Source of the DNA: a virus
Length of the DNA: 24,531 bases
Virus record (IMG/VR): IMGVR_UViG_3300008261_000426
Location: 1-24,531 of that record
Strand: one strand, 5' to 3'
This document shows positions 1 through 4,581 of this stretch, in pieces. The notes under the pieces are model-generated. The model saw only the letters and a program-made list of their open reading frames with translations, was not told the origin of the DNA and searched no databases. Within the stretch, counting starts at the first letter, position 1, and each line of letters starts with the position of its first letter. Both the position numbers and the translations under genes were made by a program.

Positions 1-23
1 CAGCTGAAAAGCCAGCTAAGTAA
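1..23 (+). CDS. 3' end of a plus-strand gene cut by the left edge
   Basis: In frame 3 the first bases read Ala-Glu-Lys-Pro-Ala-Lys then TAA at 21-23. An Ala/Lys/Pro-rich tail is common in phage structural or DNA-binding proteins, but six residues cannot identify it. A good intrinsic terminator follows eight bases later, which supports a real gene end here. The product is unknown. Confidence 0.4.
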
Positions 24-30
24 ATAACGT

Positions 31-76
31 TGGGGAGGGTCCAGGATTCCAGTTCTTGACTCTCCCCACATCTTTT
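31..76 (+). terminator. intrinsic terminator after the left-edge gene
   Basis: Arms 31-41 (TGGGGAGGGTC) and 58-68 (GACTCTCCCCA) pair over 11 positions with one G-U wobble and a 16-nt loop, followed by CATCTTTT. The right arm contains most of the -35 hexamer of the next promoter, so the two signals share bases. Confidence 0.6.
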
Positions 77-84
77 GGTAAAAT
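56..84 (+). promoter_or_regulatory. sigma-70-type promoter for the 107..555 genes
   Basis: TTGACT (56-61), a 17-bp spacer, then TAAAAT (79-84). The predicted start near 91 gives a leader of about 16 nt with AGAGG (95-99) seven bases before the ATG at 107. The -35 hexamer overlaps the right arm of the preceding terminator. Confidence 0.75.
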
Positions 85-106
85 GAAACGATAGAGAGGC
101 GGAGCA

Positions 107-394
107 ATGAATACACCAGAAACTAAATTAGCAAATCAAATTGCTAGTGCTACTGAAGACCATTGGTTTAATCCAGCAGTCATTGGTAGATTACTAGCAA
201 ACCAACCTATCTATACATTAGACCGAATTATGGAAATGGTCGCCCAAATTATTCGTTCCCAAGAAATCAGACACGATGTCGAGTGGGAACAAGGGCGGAC
301 ATCAGAAGGGCTCTTTGTTGCTAAAGAACTAAACAAGACCCTAAAGTCTATCAAGAAGAAGTACAAGTTAGAGAATATCAAACTACCACAATGA
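107..394 (+). CDS. small hypothetical phage protein, 95 aa
   Basis: A 95-residue, probably soluble and helical protein with a charged Lys-rich C-terminus. It has no signal peptide or membrane segment, and I do not recognise a family. The start is supported by the promoter at 56-84 and by AGAGG seven bases upstream; GGAG at 101-104 lies too close to the ATG to serve. Its stop overlaps the ATG of the next gene as ATGA, so the two are probably translationally coupled and form a short plus-strand operon, opposite in direction to the rest of the window. Confidence 0.75.
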   Translation: MNTPETKLANQIASATEDHWFNPAVIGRLLANQPIYTLDRIMEMVAQIIRSQEIRHDVEWEQGRTSEGLFVAKELNKTLKSIKKKYKLENIKLPQ

Positions 395-555
395 GTAAAC
401 CAGCAAATCCTGCCATCAAGATGATGGACAAGATCTACAAAGCTCAAGCCAAAGAAAAACGGGCGGATCTTGAAAGATATAACAACCTATGTGGTCCCAT
501 AGTTACTACTAAAACAAAGATAACTATAAAGACTACAAAGATATTAACTAAATGA
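391..555 (+). CDS. small hypothetical protein, 54 aa
   Basis: It starts at the ATG inside the ATGA overlap with the previous gene and ends at TGA 553-555. The 54 residues are Lys-rich and basic, with a predicted helical first half and a Thr/Ile/Lys-rich tail. The four-base overlap and the terminator about 57 bases downstream are the main reasons to call it. No family is recognised. Confidence 0.6.
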   Translation: MSKPANPAIKMMDKIYKAQAKEKRADLERYNNLCGPIVTTKTKITIKTTKILTK

Positions 556-609
556 GATATATGAATACGAGCATCTCATGCTAGATTAAATAAACATAAC
601 TAGCCCAAA

Positions 610-629
610 TTATCCACATGTTATCCACG
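610..629 (+). other. tandem DnaA-box-like sites
   Basis: TTATCCACA at 610-618 is a perfect match to the bacterial DnaA box, and TTATCCACG at 621-629 differs in the last base. A weaker inverted match, TGTGGATTT, lies at 633-641. The sites overlap the arms of the hairpin at 612-639, so the similarity could be partly a by-product of the terminator. Confidence 0.4.
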
Positions 630-644
630 ACATGTGGATTTTTT
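612..644 (+). terminator. intrinsic terminator of the plus-strand operon
   Basis: A perfect 10-bp inverted repeat, ATCCACATGT (612-621) and ACATGTGGAT (630-639), with an 8-nt loop, runs into a T tract (639-644). It lies 57 bases after the stop of the 391..555 gene. Confidence 0.65.
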
Positions 645-740
645 GTGTGGTAAATTGGGGGCCATATTTTCTATTTACGACCATATGATAAAAATCCCTG
701 AAAATTATAATAAAATGAATATAATATATATATAAATGTC

Positions 741-883
741 GACAAATCTATATAGAATTGATCAGAATTGGGGGCAAATTTCCCCGTTTACGGGGCATAT
801 TTAAATGCCCCTGAAGATGAAATTGTCGACAAATTGCTTGACAAATCCTACCAAATATGCTCTATATACATCTATAGACAAAT
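741..883 (+). repeat. four direct GACAAAT heptamers
   Basis: GACAAAT occurs at 741-747, 828-834, 840-846 and 877-883. The first two sit in a longer shared word, TGTCGACAAAT. The spacing is irregular. Such iteron-like repeats next to an AT-rich run can bind an initiator protein; short repeats in AT-rich DNA can also arise by chance. Confidence 0.35.
770..811. repeat. mutually exclusive G4/C4 hairpins
   Basis: Blocks GGGGG (770-774), CCCC (782-785), CGGGG (791-795) and GCCCC (807-811) alternate. CCCCG-TTTA-CGGGG (782-795) forms one hairpin; GGGGCAT-ATTTAA-ATGCCCC (792-811) forms a second that shares the middle GGGG block; the first two blocks can also pair. Only one arrangement of the shared blocks can form at a time. 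Confidence 0.5.
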
Positions 884-1022
884 GTGGAGCAAAATGGTAT
901 TATGTGGGGCTAAATGGAGGGCTTGGTCAATTACACATATATCCTTATATCTACAAATAGATAGTATTTAGATCTAAATTAATAGTCATTCATATGTAAG
1001 ATGTTGCCTAGAAATGGTGTTT

Positions 1023-1041
1023 AAAGCCTCTCAGAGGCTTT
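1023..1041 (-). terminator. palindrome ending the minus-strand array, probable terminator
   Basis: AAAGCCTC-TCA-GAGGCTTT is an 8-bp perfect stem with a 3-nt loop, about 60 bases past the last minus-strand stop. The following T tract is short (TTT) on both strands, so termination may be weak or bidirectional. Confidence 0.45.
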
Positions 1042-1103
1042 CTAAGACACTTTAAATTAGGCGGGAATGATCTGTCTTTGCTCGTTTTTGTCTAATTTTA
1101 TAG

Positions 1104-1292
1104 CTATATTTCTGTCCTTGTTAGCAAGGCTATAATGGCGTACATGACATGTTTGCGAGTATATAGCTTTAATTCATTAGCAATTTCGCTACATTCTCCA
1201 CATAGCAAGAATATCTCTTCATAGTCGTTTATGTATATATAGAGTGTATTGTTACTAGTACAAATAAGGCATCTCACCAGATCCCCCGCCAT
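1104..1292 (-). CDS. small zinc-ribbon-like protein, 62 aa
   Basis: Two CxxC pairs are visible (CLIC near residues 8-11 and CGEC near 31-34), separated by a short hydrophobic stretch, as in treble-clef or ribbon zinc-binding folds. The second half is helical. The start ATG (1290-1292) directly abuts the TAA of the 41-codon gene upstream, which implies coupled translation. It is the last gene of the minus-strand array. The spacing of its Cys pairs recalls the 8713..8949 protein, so a shared fold is possible. The function is unknown. Confidence 0.65.
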   Translation of the reverse strand: MAGDLVRCLICTSNNTLYIYINDYEEIFLLCGECSEIANELKLYTRKHVMYAIIALLTRTEI

Positions 1293-1418
1293 TTATCTAT
1301 ATCTTCCTAGAAATGGGGTAATTGTAGGATGATCATCTTCATCATCATTCCATTTATTGATGCCATAGCCTATTATAGGCTCATCATCCAAATGTTCTCT
1401 ACCGCCGCCGAATTTCAC
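1293..1418 (-). CDS. small acidic protein, 41 aa, GTG start
   Basis: This GTG-initiated frame begins inside the TAG of the upstream gene (one-base overlap) and ends directly against the next ATG. Its N-terminus, (V)KFGGGRE, closely matches the N-terminus (V)KKFGGRE of the upstream 61-aa protein, which also starts with GTG. The rest is acidic, with an Asp/Glu run before a short basic end. The shared start and back-to-back position suggest a local duplication. No function is recognised. Confidence 0.5.
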   Translation of the reverse strand: MKFGGGREHLDDEPIIGYGINKWNDDEDDHPTITPFLGRYR

Positions 1419-1603
1419 TAATTGGGCACCATATTATTTAATTGAATAAAAGCTTCATAGAATGTAGGCTCTGGTACATCATTAAAGTAATATTTGCCAG
1501 AGTCATCTATTGTGTAGCCTATCCAGCCTTCGCCCTCATTATATAGTTTAGCTGCTATATGATCCATTTCAATAGGTTCCTCTCTACCGCCGAATTTTTT
1601 CAC
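1418..1603 (-). CDS. small hypothetical protein, 61 aa, GTG start
   Basis: The start codon is GTG (1601-1603), four bases after the stop of the PnuC-like gene. The protein begins KKFGGREEP, is acidic and contains several aromatic residues (WIGYTIDD, KYYFNDV). It looks soluble and compact, with no membrane segment or Cys. The next gene downstream shares its N-terminal motif and its GTG start. No family is recognised. Confidence 0.6.
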   Translation of the reverse strand: MKKFGGREEPIEMDHIAAKLYNEGEGWIGYTIDDSGKYYFNDVPEPTFYEAFIQLNNMVPN

Positions 1604-1607
1604 TTAC

Positions 1608-1817
1608 TCATTCTTCTTTCTTCCAATGCAGGTAAGATTTAATATATACTGCTGCATATGCTAAGGCCATGGCTATGAAGCCATATTGATCTGTTGCAAG
1701 GGCGTAGGCTATCCAGAGGCATTCATTAACGCATAGGATTAGCCATCCCCAGATAGTTTTTCTACCGACCAGGAATATGCCTGTAACCCCTATTGCTGCC
1801 AATACCCATGACCACAT
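1608..1817 (-). CDS. PnuC-like small membrane protein
   Basis: Three hydrophobic segments (about residues 3-19, 22-41 and 46-62) follow one another with a Trp-rich GRKTIWGW turn and a basic C-terminal tail (HWKKEE). Short proteins of this pattern, related to part of the PnuC nicotinamide-riboside/NMN transporter family, are common in actinophages. At 69 aa it is far shorter than a full transporter, so transport activity is uncertain. It could instead be a structural or lysis-related membrane protein. It sits just downstream of the GroES-like gene. Confidence 0.65.
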   Translation of the reverse strand: MWSWVLAAIGVTGIFLVGRKTIWGWLILCVNECLWIAYALATDQYGFIAMALAYAAVYIKSYLHWKKEE

Positions 1818-1819
1818 AA

Positions 1820-2116
1820 TTAAGATTTCTTAGCTATGATATTTTTAACATTAATTAGGTAGTATTTACTGCCGTCCTCATCCTCAATGTCAATGCCACT
1901 GTGGTCTGAGTAGTAGACTACATCGCCTATGTCCACCCCGTTGATTGGGATCAAATCGCCTTTGTAGTTGTACTCACCGTCGCCCATATCAATGACTGTA
2001 CCAGTCTTTGGACCGTGATCGCTGAAAGCTGCTGAGATAACAAGACCAGTTTTAGTGGTCTTGTCCCCAGCCTCAATCTTGCTTACTAATAACATACTTC
2101 CAATTGGTTTGATCAT
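1820..2116 (-). CDS. GroES-like co-chaperonin (Cpn10 fold)
   Basis: At 98 aa it has the usual GroES length and layout. It opens IKPIGSMLLVSKIEAGDKTTKTGLV, corresponding to the KPLxDRVxVxRxExEEKTxGGIxLP start (roof and mobile loop near residues 17-32), has a GTVIDMGDGEY strand, then DIGDVVYYSDHSG for the GD-V-FSKYAG motif, and ends KYYLINVKNIIAKK. This family forms a heptameric lid on GroEL. T4 gp31 is the known phage example and is needed for capsid protein folding. No GroEL gene is in the window, so it would work with host GroEL. The start overlaps the SSB stop (TAATG). Confidence 0.75.
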   Translation of the reverse strand: MIKPIGSMLLVSKIEAGDKTTKTGLVISAAFSDHGPKTGTVIDMGDGEYNYKGDLIPINGVDIGDVVYYSDHSGIDIEDEDGSKYYLINVKNIIAKKS

Positions 2117-2499
2117 TAGAAGGGATTCTGTACTGAATCCATATCCCAGCCAGCATTTGCTGGTACGAGATTCTTATTCAATGACCAAGTGGTGACTGCC
2201 ATTGTGTCCGCCTTGATTTCGTATGAGATACGCTCAATACCGTTATTGTCTGTCCATGTCTCTTCGTAGATCTTTCCTGTTACAGTGACTTCTTGACCCT
2301 TCTTAAGTATATCCTTTGAGTCTTCCGCCAGCTTTCCCCAGACCTTTACAGTCCACCATGAAGTTGGTCCGTCAGACCATTTGCCAGTAGCGTCATCTTT
2401 GATTCGCTCACTTGTTGCAATGCGTAGTCTAATTCCTGAACCAATTGGTGCTGGATCTTGACCCATTCTGCCTGTTAATGTAATTGTTGGATTTGCCAT
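2116..2499 (-). CDS. ssb: single-stranded DNA-binding protein (SSB)
   Basis: The 127-aa protein is an OB-fold SSB. N-terminal ITLTGRMGQDP matches the conserved first strand (NxVxLxGxLxxDP), followed by the SWWTVKVWGKLAED and KKGQEVTVTGKIYEETW motifs and a strand near residues 89-99. The short tail ends DMDSVQNPF, an acidic tip resembling the DDDIPF peptide that recruits replication partners. It covers replication and recombination intermediates. A near-consensus promoter lies just upstream (2524..2552). The GroES-like gene overlaps its stop. Confidence 0.9.
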   Translation of the reverse strand: MANPTITLTGRMGQDPAPIGSGIRLRIATSERIKDDATGKWSDGPTSWWTVKVWGKLAEDSKDILKKGQEVTVTGKIYEETWTDNNGIERISYEIKADTMAVTTWSLNKNLVPANAGWDMDSVQNPF

Positions 2500-2523
2500 T
2501 TTTATTCTTTCTCTTAGGGTATT

Positions 2524-2552
2524 ATTATATATAATCTATATATTCTAGTCAA
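2524..2552 (-). promoter_or_regulatory. strong sigma-70-type promoter of the ssb operon
   Basis: On the minus strand TTGACT (2552-2547), a 17-bp spacer and a perfect TATAAT (2529-2524). The start would be near 2517, giving a leader of about 18 nt with an AAGAGAAAG purine stretch before the ATG. The -35 region abuts the stop of the 47-aa gene upstream. Confidence 0.85.
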
Positions 2553-2688
2553 CTGCTTTTGTGTGTAATTCATTAATCATTTCATCCATTAAATCAAAGT
2601 AGGCCATCCTTAATTGGTTATATCTATATTGCCAATATAATGCTGAGCCACTTGTAATGAATAACATTACTGTTAGTGCTATCTTCAT
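2545..2688 (-). CDS. small membrane-anchored protein, 47 aa
   Basis: The ATG at 2686-2688 opens a 47-codon frame ending TAG 2545-2547. Residues 3-19 are hydrophobic (IALTVMLFITSGSALY), followed by an amphipathic charged tail, so it is a probable single-pass membrane peptide. It lies eight bases after the methyltransferase stop, with purine-rich GGCGGGAA upstream, and its end touches the ssb promoter. The function is unknown. Confidence 0.5.
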   Translation of the reverse strand: MKIALTVMLFITSGSALYWQYRYNQLRMAYFDLMDEMINELHTKAVD

Positions 2689-2696
2689 TTCCCGCC

Positions 2697-3263
2697 CTAT
2701 TTCTTTTTGATCCAGTACTGCCAACCAAATCCTAGAATTTCTAGCTGGTCTTTATTCTCTTTAACAAATCTATCAATTGCTGGTCCTGGTCTCATAGAGT
2801 CTAGTCCTGATTCATGATTCCAATGGTAGTCATCAAATGCCATTATTCCGCCAGACTTTAACAGAGGCCAAGCTAGACATGCATCTAAATAAACAGCATC
2901 TTCAGTATGGTCTCCGTCTATGTAAATAAAGTCATATTGTTTATCTGTAAAAGTAAAGAAATCAACTGACTTAGACTTATGTTTAATTACATTAGAGTAC
3001 TTAGCAACCTTTTCATCATATACCTGCTCTACGCTCTGCCAGTCCCATTCTTTATGCACCGCCTCATCTGAGCCTTCCCATGTATCCACATCGGTTAGAT
3101 AGGATGTTGGATTGGTTAAAACGTTCTCACGAAGCCATACGGAAGCATCTCCAGTATAGGTTCCTATCTGAAGAAATTCTAGATTAGATTGATCTCTATA
3201 ATCATTTAGGTAATTATTAAAGAATTTTACTGCTTCCTGCTGAAACCAATTAGGGTATGTCAT
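2697..3263 (-). CDS. class I SAM-dependent methyltransferase (Methyltransf_24-like)
   Basis: The 188-aa protein shows a Rossmann methyltransferase pattern: LEFLQIGTYTGDASVWL (motif I, near residues 28-44), an acidic YLTDVDTWEG after strand 2, then the diagnostic FIYIDGDHTEDAVYLD (near 112-127) and GGIMAFDDYHW. The IDGxH and FDDY motifs are typical of Methyltransf_24 and cephalosporin-hydroxylase-like families that act on sugars or small molecules. The substrate is not visible. A near-consensus promoter places the transcription start on the ATG, so the mRNA should be leaderless. Confidence 0.75.
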   Translation of the reverse strand: MTYPNWFQQEAVKFFNNYLNDYRDQSNLEFLQIGTYTGDASVWLRENVLTNPTSYLTDVDTWEGSDEAVHKEWDWQSVEQVYDEKVAKYSNVIKHKSKSVDFFTFTDKQYDFIYIDGDHTEDAVYLDACLAWPLLKSGGIMAFDDYHWNHESGLDSMRPGPAIDRFVKENKDQLEILGFGWQYWIKKK

Positions 3264-3269
3264 TTATTA

Positions 3270-3298
3270 ATTATATAATATCTACTGATCGACGTCAA
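3270..3298 (-). promoter_or_regulatory. promoter giving a leaderless methyltransferase mRNA
   Basis: TTGACG (3298-3293), a 17-bp spacer and a perfect TATAAT (3275-3270). Six bases (3269-3264) separate it from ATG 3263-3261, so +1 falls on or next to the A of the start codon and no Shine-Dalgarno can be transcribed. The element overlaps the 3' end of the 30-aa gene 3282..3374. Confidence 0.8.
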
Positions 3299-3374
3299 TA
3301 GTCTGATCGCATTTCATGCATGAGCAGTCCTCATGCCTATAATGCTGTGGTCTGATTGAATCATGTGCACTCAT
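3282..3374 (-). CDS. tiny Cys-rich peptide, 30 aa
   Basis: The ATG (3372-3374) overlaps the TGA of the HTH gene as ATGA and has a perfect GGAGG (3381-3385) six bases upstream, one of the best ribosome sites in the window. The peptide contains His residues and a DCSCMKC cluster, so it may bind one metal ion as a half zinc finger. Its last codons overlap the methyltransferase promoter. The function is unknown; the ribosome site and coupling carry the call. Confidence 0.6.
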   Translation of the reverse strand: MSAHDSIRPQHYRHEDCSCMKCDQTIDVDQ

Positions 3375-3559
3375 TTTTTGCCTCCAATATTCGGTCTTCG
3401 CCAATTTCTATATATACCAAATTTGTCAAGGGAGAAAATGATTGACTCCCTTGTCACTTTACAGTCTTCTGCTATTTGTAAAACGGATCTTTCTTGTACT
3501 ACATATTGGTCATATAACCAATCTTTATTTAAATGCCTAGAAGATGAAGTCAAGGTCAA
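3371..3559 (-). CDS. small helix-turn-helix DNA-binding protein, paralogue of 21173..21319
   Basis: No ATG is available; the likely start is TTG at 3559 or 3553. The core KDWLYDQYVVQERSVLQI, then AEDCKVTRESIIFSLDKFGI, has the spacing of an HTH, with IAEDCKVTRESI as the turn and recognition helix. The 48-aa protein at 21173..21319 is aligned along its whole length (KDWLY-x2-Y-hydrophobic-VQ, IA-x-x-C-x-V, FGI/L). It probably binds DNA as a small regulator, or is the HTH part of a homing-type system. It overlaps the 42-aa gene upstream and couples to the 30-aa gene downstream. Confidence 0.65.
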   Translation of the reverse strand: MTLTSSSRHLNKDWLYDQYVVQERSVLQIAEDCKVTRESIIFSLDKFGIYRNWRRPNIGGKK

Positions 3560-3665
3560 ATTCTATTCGGTCTACTGCTGTATCTACTGTTTTAAATACT
3601 GGAAATGTATCTGTTATGATTCCGCCTTGATTCCAGCTACTGCCTTGTTGCTCTACGCAATCCAT
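3537..3665 (-). CDS. small acidic protein, 42 aa
   Basis: ATG 3663-3665 follows AAGGAG four bases upstream and lies just beyond the terminator hairpin 3680..3713. The 42 residues are acidic, with one Cys, and end in an alternating Asp/Phe/Leu segment (EFDLDFIF). It overlaps the start of the HTH gene by about 20 bases in another frame. There is no recognised family. Confidence 0.5.
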   Translation of the reverse strand: MDCVEQQGSSWNQGGIITDTFPVFKTVDTAVDRIEFDLDFIF

Positions 3666-3679
3666 AATTCTCCTTAGAT

Positions 3680-3713
3680 AAAGAAACCCCGTACGTTTGT
3701 ACAGGGTCTCTTT
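3680..3713 (-). terminator. intrinsic terminator after the small structural-type genes
   Basis: Arms 3680-3694 and 3699-3713 pair over 15 positions with two G-U wobbles (on the transcribed strand) and a 4-nt loop; TTTCTTT lies in the 3' arm. It separates the 3724..4300 genes from the downstream 42-aa gene, whose AAGGAG follows within a few bases. Confidence 0.65.
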
Positions 3714-3723
3714 ATGTATAAAA

Positions 3724-3924
3724 TTATACTTTCTTTCGTCCAGTTTTCTTAGGTGGCTTTGGTCCTAAACTTGTTTCTCTACGAATACCATGTTTATTTC
3801 TGTCTACCTTAAGACCAGTTCTTAATCCTTGTTTAGGATATTTTCTGGTTGCTTCTGAACTAGTAACTGCTCCTGAAGCAGTTGGATTTGGAGGAGGTGT
3901 CATACCTGTTCCGTCATCGGACAT
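3724..3924 (-). CDS. small basic protein, 66 aa
   Basis: It has a disordered Pro/Thr/Ser-rich start (MTPPPNPTASG) followed by a strongly basic C-terminal half that ends PKPPKKTGRKKV. Low complexity and high positive charge suggest nucleic-acid or virion association. It belongs to a run of small genes (3724..4518) joined by TAATG overlap with the 58-aa gene. A terminator follows. No function can be assigned. Confidence 0.55.
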   Translation of the reverse strand: MSDDGTGMTPPPNPTASGAVTSSEATRKYPKQGLRTGLKVDRNKHGIRRETSLGPKPPKKTGRKKV

Positions 3925-4100
3925 TAGTACGTATCCTTCCCCATAGATTTTTCTTCAGTTTCTGTTCCAAGAGTATTGATTGAGTCTGTTCCGAACATTT
4001 CTGGTGAAGGAAGCTGTCCTGGACCCACATCATAAACATTCTGATTAGGCATTTCTACGCCCATGAATGCTTCTGAATTGCATCCACACATTGCACACAT
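3924..4100 (-). CDS. small MCAMCGCN-type protein, 58 aa
   Basis: The frame runs from ATG 4098-4100 to TAA 3924-3926 and shares TAATG with the next gene. It starts MCAMCGCN, a Cys cluster seen at the N-terminus of small proteins among structural genes of many actinophages, and continues with an acidic, probably disordered tail. The Cys cluster could bind metal or form disulfides in virions. It is preceded by the 65-aa gene at very short distance. Confidence 0.6.
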   Translation of the reverse strand: MCAMCGCNSEAFMGVEMPNQNVYDVGPGQLPSPEMFGTDSINTLGTETEEKSMGKDTY

Positions 4101-4102
4101 AA

Positions 4103-4300
4103 TTAATTACCTGTACCGAATGCTGATGTTTCTGCTGCAGTGTGAACCATTTTGTTTGTTAGTCCAGCGTTGCCTTGTGAAGACTTATCTTGTGCTGGGA
4201 AAGCTGATCCTGGATTTGAAGCGTAATTTGCATCAATTGTATTTGATCCTGATTGTTCTCCAGTAGCTGAAAAGCCGTCTGTGTTAATTCCGTTTGTCAT
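4103..4300 (-). CDS. small Ser/Asn/Gly-rich protein, 65 aa
   Basis: I place the start at ATG 4298-4300 rather than 24 bases upstream because a clear AGGAG lies seven bases before it. The product is soluble and low in complexity, rich in Asn, Ser, Gly, Thr and Ala, with no Cys or membrane segment. An extended -10 (4357..4365) gives it its own promoter. It heads the 4103-3724 group of small genes. The function is unknown. Confidence 0.55.
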   Translation of the reverse strand: MTNGINTDGFSATGEQSGSNTIDANYASNPGSAFPAQDKSSQGNAGLTNKMVHTAAETSAFGTGN

Positions 4301-4356
4301 TTTGTTTCTCCTATAGGTTGTCAATTTAGATGGTTCTAGAAGCCATCCATAAAACT

Positions 4357-4365
4357 ATTATAGCA
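4357..4365 (-). promoter_or_regulatory. extended -10 promoter for the 4300-3724 small genes
   Basis: TGC-TATAAT on the minus strand, with no convincing -35. The start near 4350 would give a leader of about 50 nt ending in AGGAG. The same TGN-TATAAT form appears at 14178, 14949 and 16346. Confidence 0.55.
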
Positions 4366-4374
4366 TTTACTTGT

Positions 4375-4518
4375 TTACTTTGGACCCTTGGCCTTTTGAC
4401 CTCTATAGCCAGTTTTCTTTTTATTCATTGATCCTGGCTTTTTATATCCCGCCCCACCTGGAGTAGCGGCAATTCTCTGCTCTAAAGCTTTTGCAATTTT
4501 GTCGTGATGCTTTCCCAT
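4375..4518 (-). CDS. small basic Gly/Lys-rich protein, 47 aa
   Basis: The frame runs from ATG 4516-4518 to TAA 4375-4377. The product is very basic, begins MGKHHDKIAKAL and ends KTGYRGQKAKGPK, with a Gly/Pro hinge in the middle. Its composition suggests binding to nucleic acid or a virion core. It lies between the strong hairpin 4543..4568 and the extended -10 at 4357. The ribosome site is weak (AATAGGAATAAA). Confidence 0.5.
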   Translation of the reverse strand: MGKHHDKIAKALEQRIAATPGGAGYKKPGSMNKKKTGYRGQKAKGPK

Positions 4519-4542
4519 TTTATTCCTATTCTTTAACATAGA

Positions 4543-4568
4543 GAGGGGCGAGAAAAATCTCGCCCCTC
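4543..4568 (-). terminator. strong GC-rich hairpin after the secreted surface protein gene
   Basis: A perfect 11-bp stem, GAGGGGCGAGA and TCTCGCCCCTC, with a 4-nt loop, 14 bases after the stop of 4582..5586. No long T tract follows on the minus strand. In this AT-rich DNA such a GC-rich stem stands out; it may terminate or protect the 3' end of an abundant mRNA. Confidence 0.6.
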
Positions 4569-4581
4569 AACTAAACATTAA

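Larger units (their letters stand above)
556..1103. other. non-coding AT-rich region between converging gene sets; origin candidate
   Basis: This 548-bp stretch separates the plus-strand genes from the long minus-strand gene array. It holds a perfect DnaA box (610-618) with a near-perfect second one (621-629), an extremely AT-rich run (about 700-737), four copies of GACAAAT (741, 828, 840, 877), a repeated AATTGGGGG (653, 766), overlapping G4/C4 hairpins (770-811) and a palindrome (1023-1041). A TTG-initiated frame at 768-971 exists but lacks a ribosome site. DnaA box, unwinding element and short repeats resemble a replication origin. This is inference; a stretch of terminators and small RNA is the alternative. 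Confidence 0.4.

Noticed and set aside
768-971. Plus-strand frame of 67 codons in the origin candidate region
   Set aside because: It starts with TTG, has no ribosome site, runs through the G4/C4 hairpins and the GACAAAT repeats, and has no recognisable protein pattern.
3363-3677. Plus-strand frame of 104 codons
   Set aside because: It covers three minus-strand small genes with good ribosome sites and coupled overlaps and has no ribosome site of its own.
3723-3728. TATAAT upstream of the terminator hairpin 3680..3713
   Set aside because: No -35 or TG extension fits, and a transcript starting there would run directly into the terminator.
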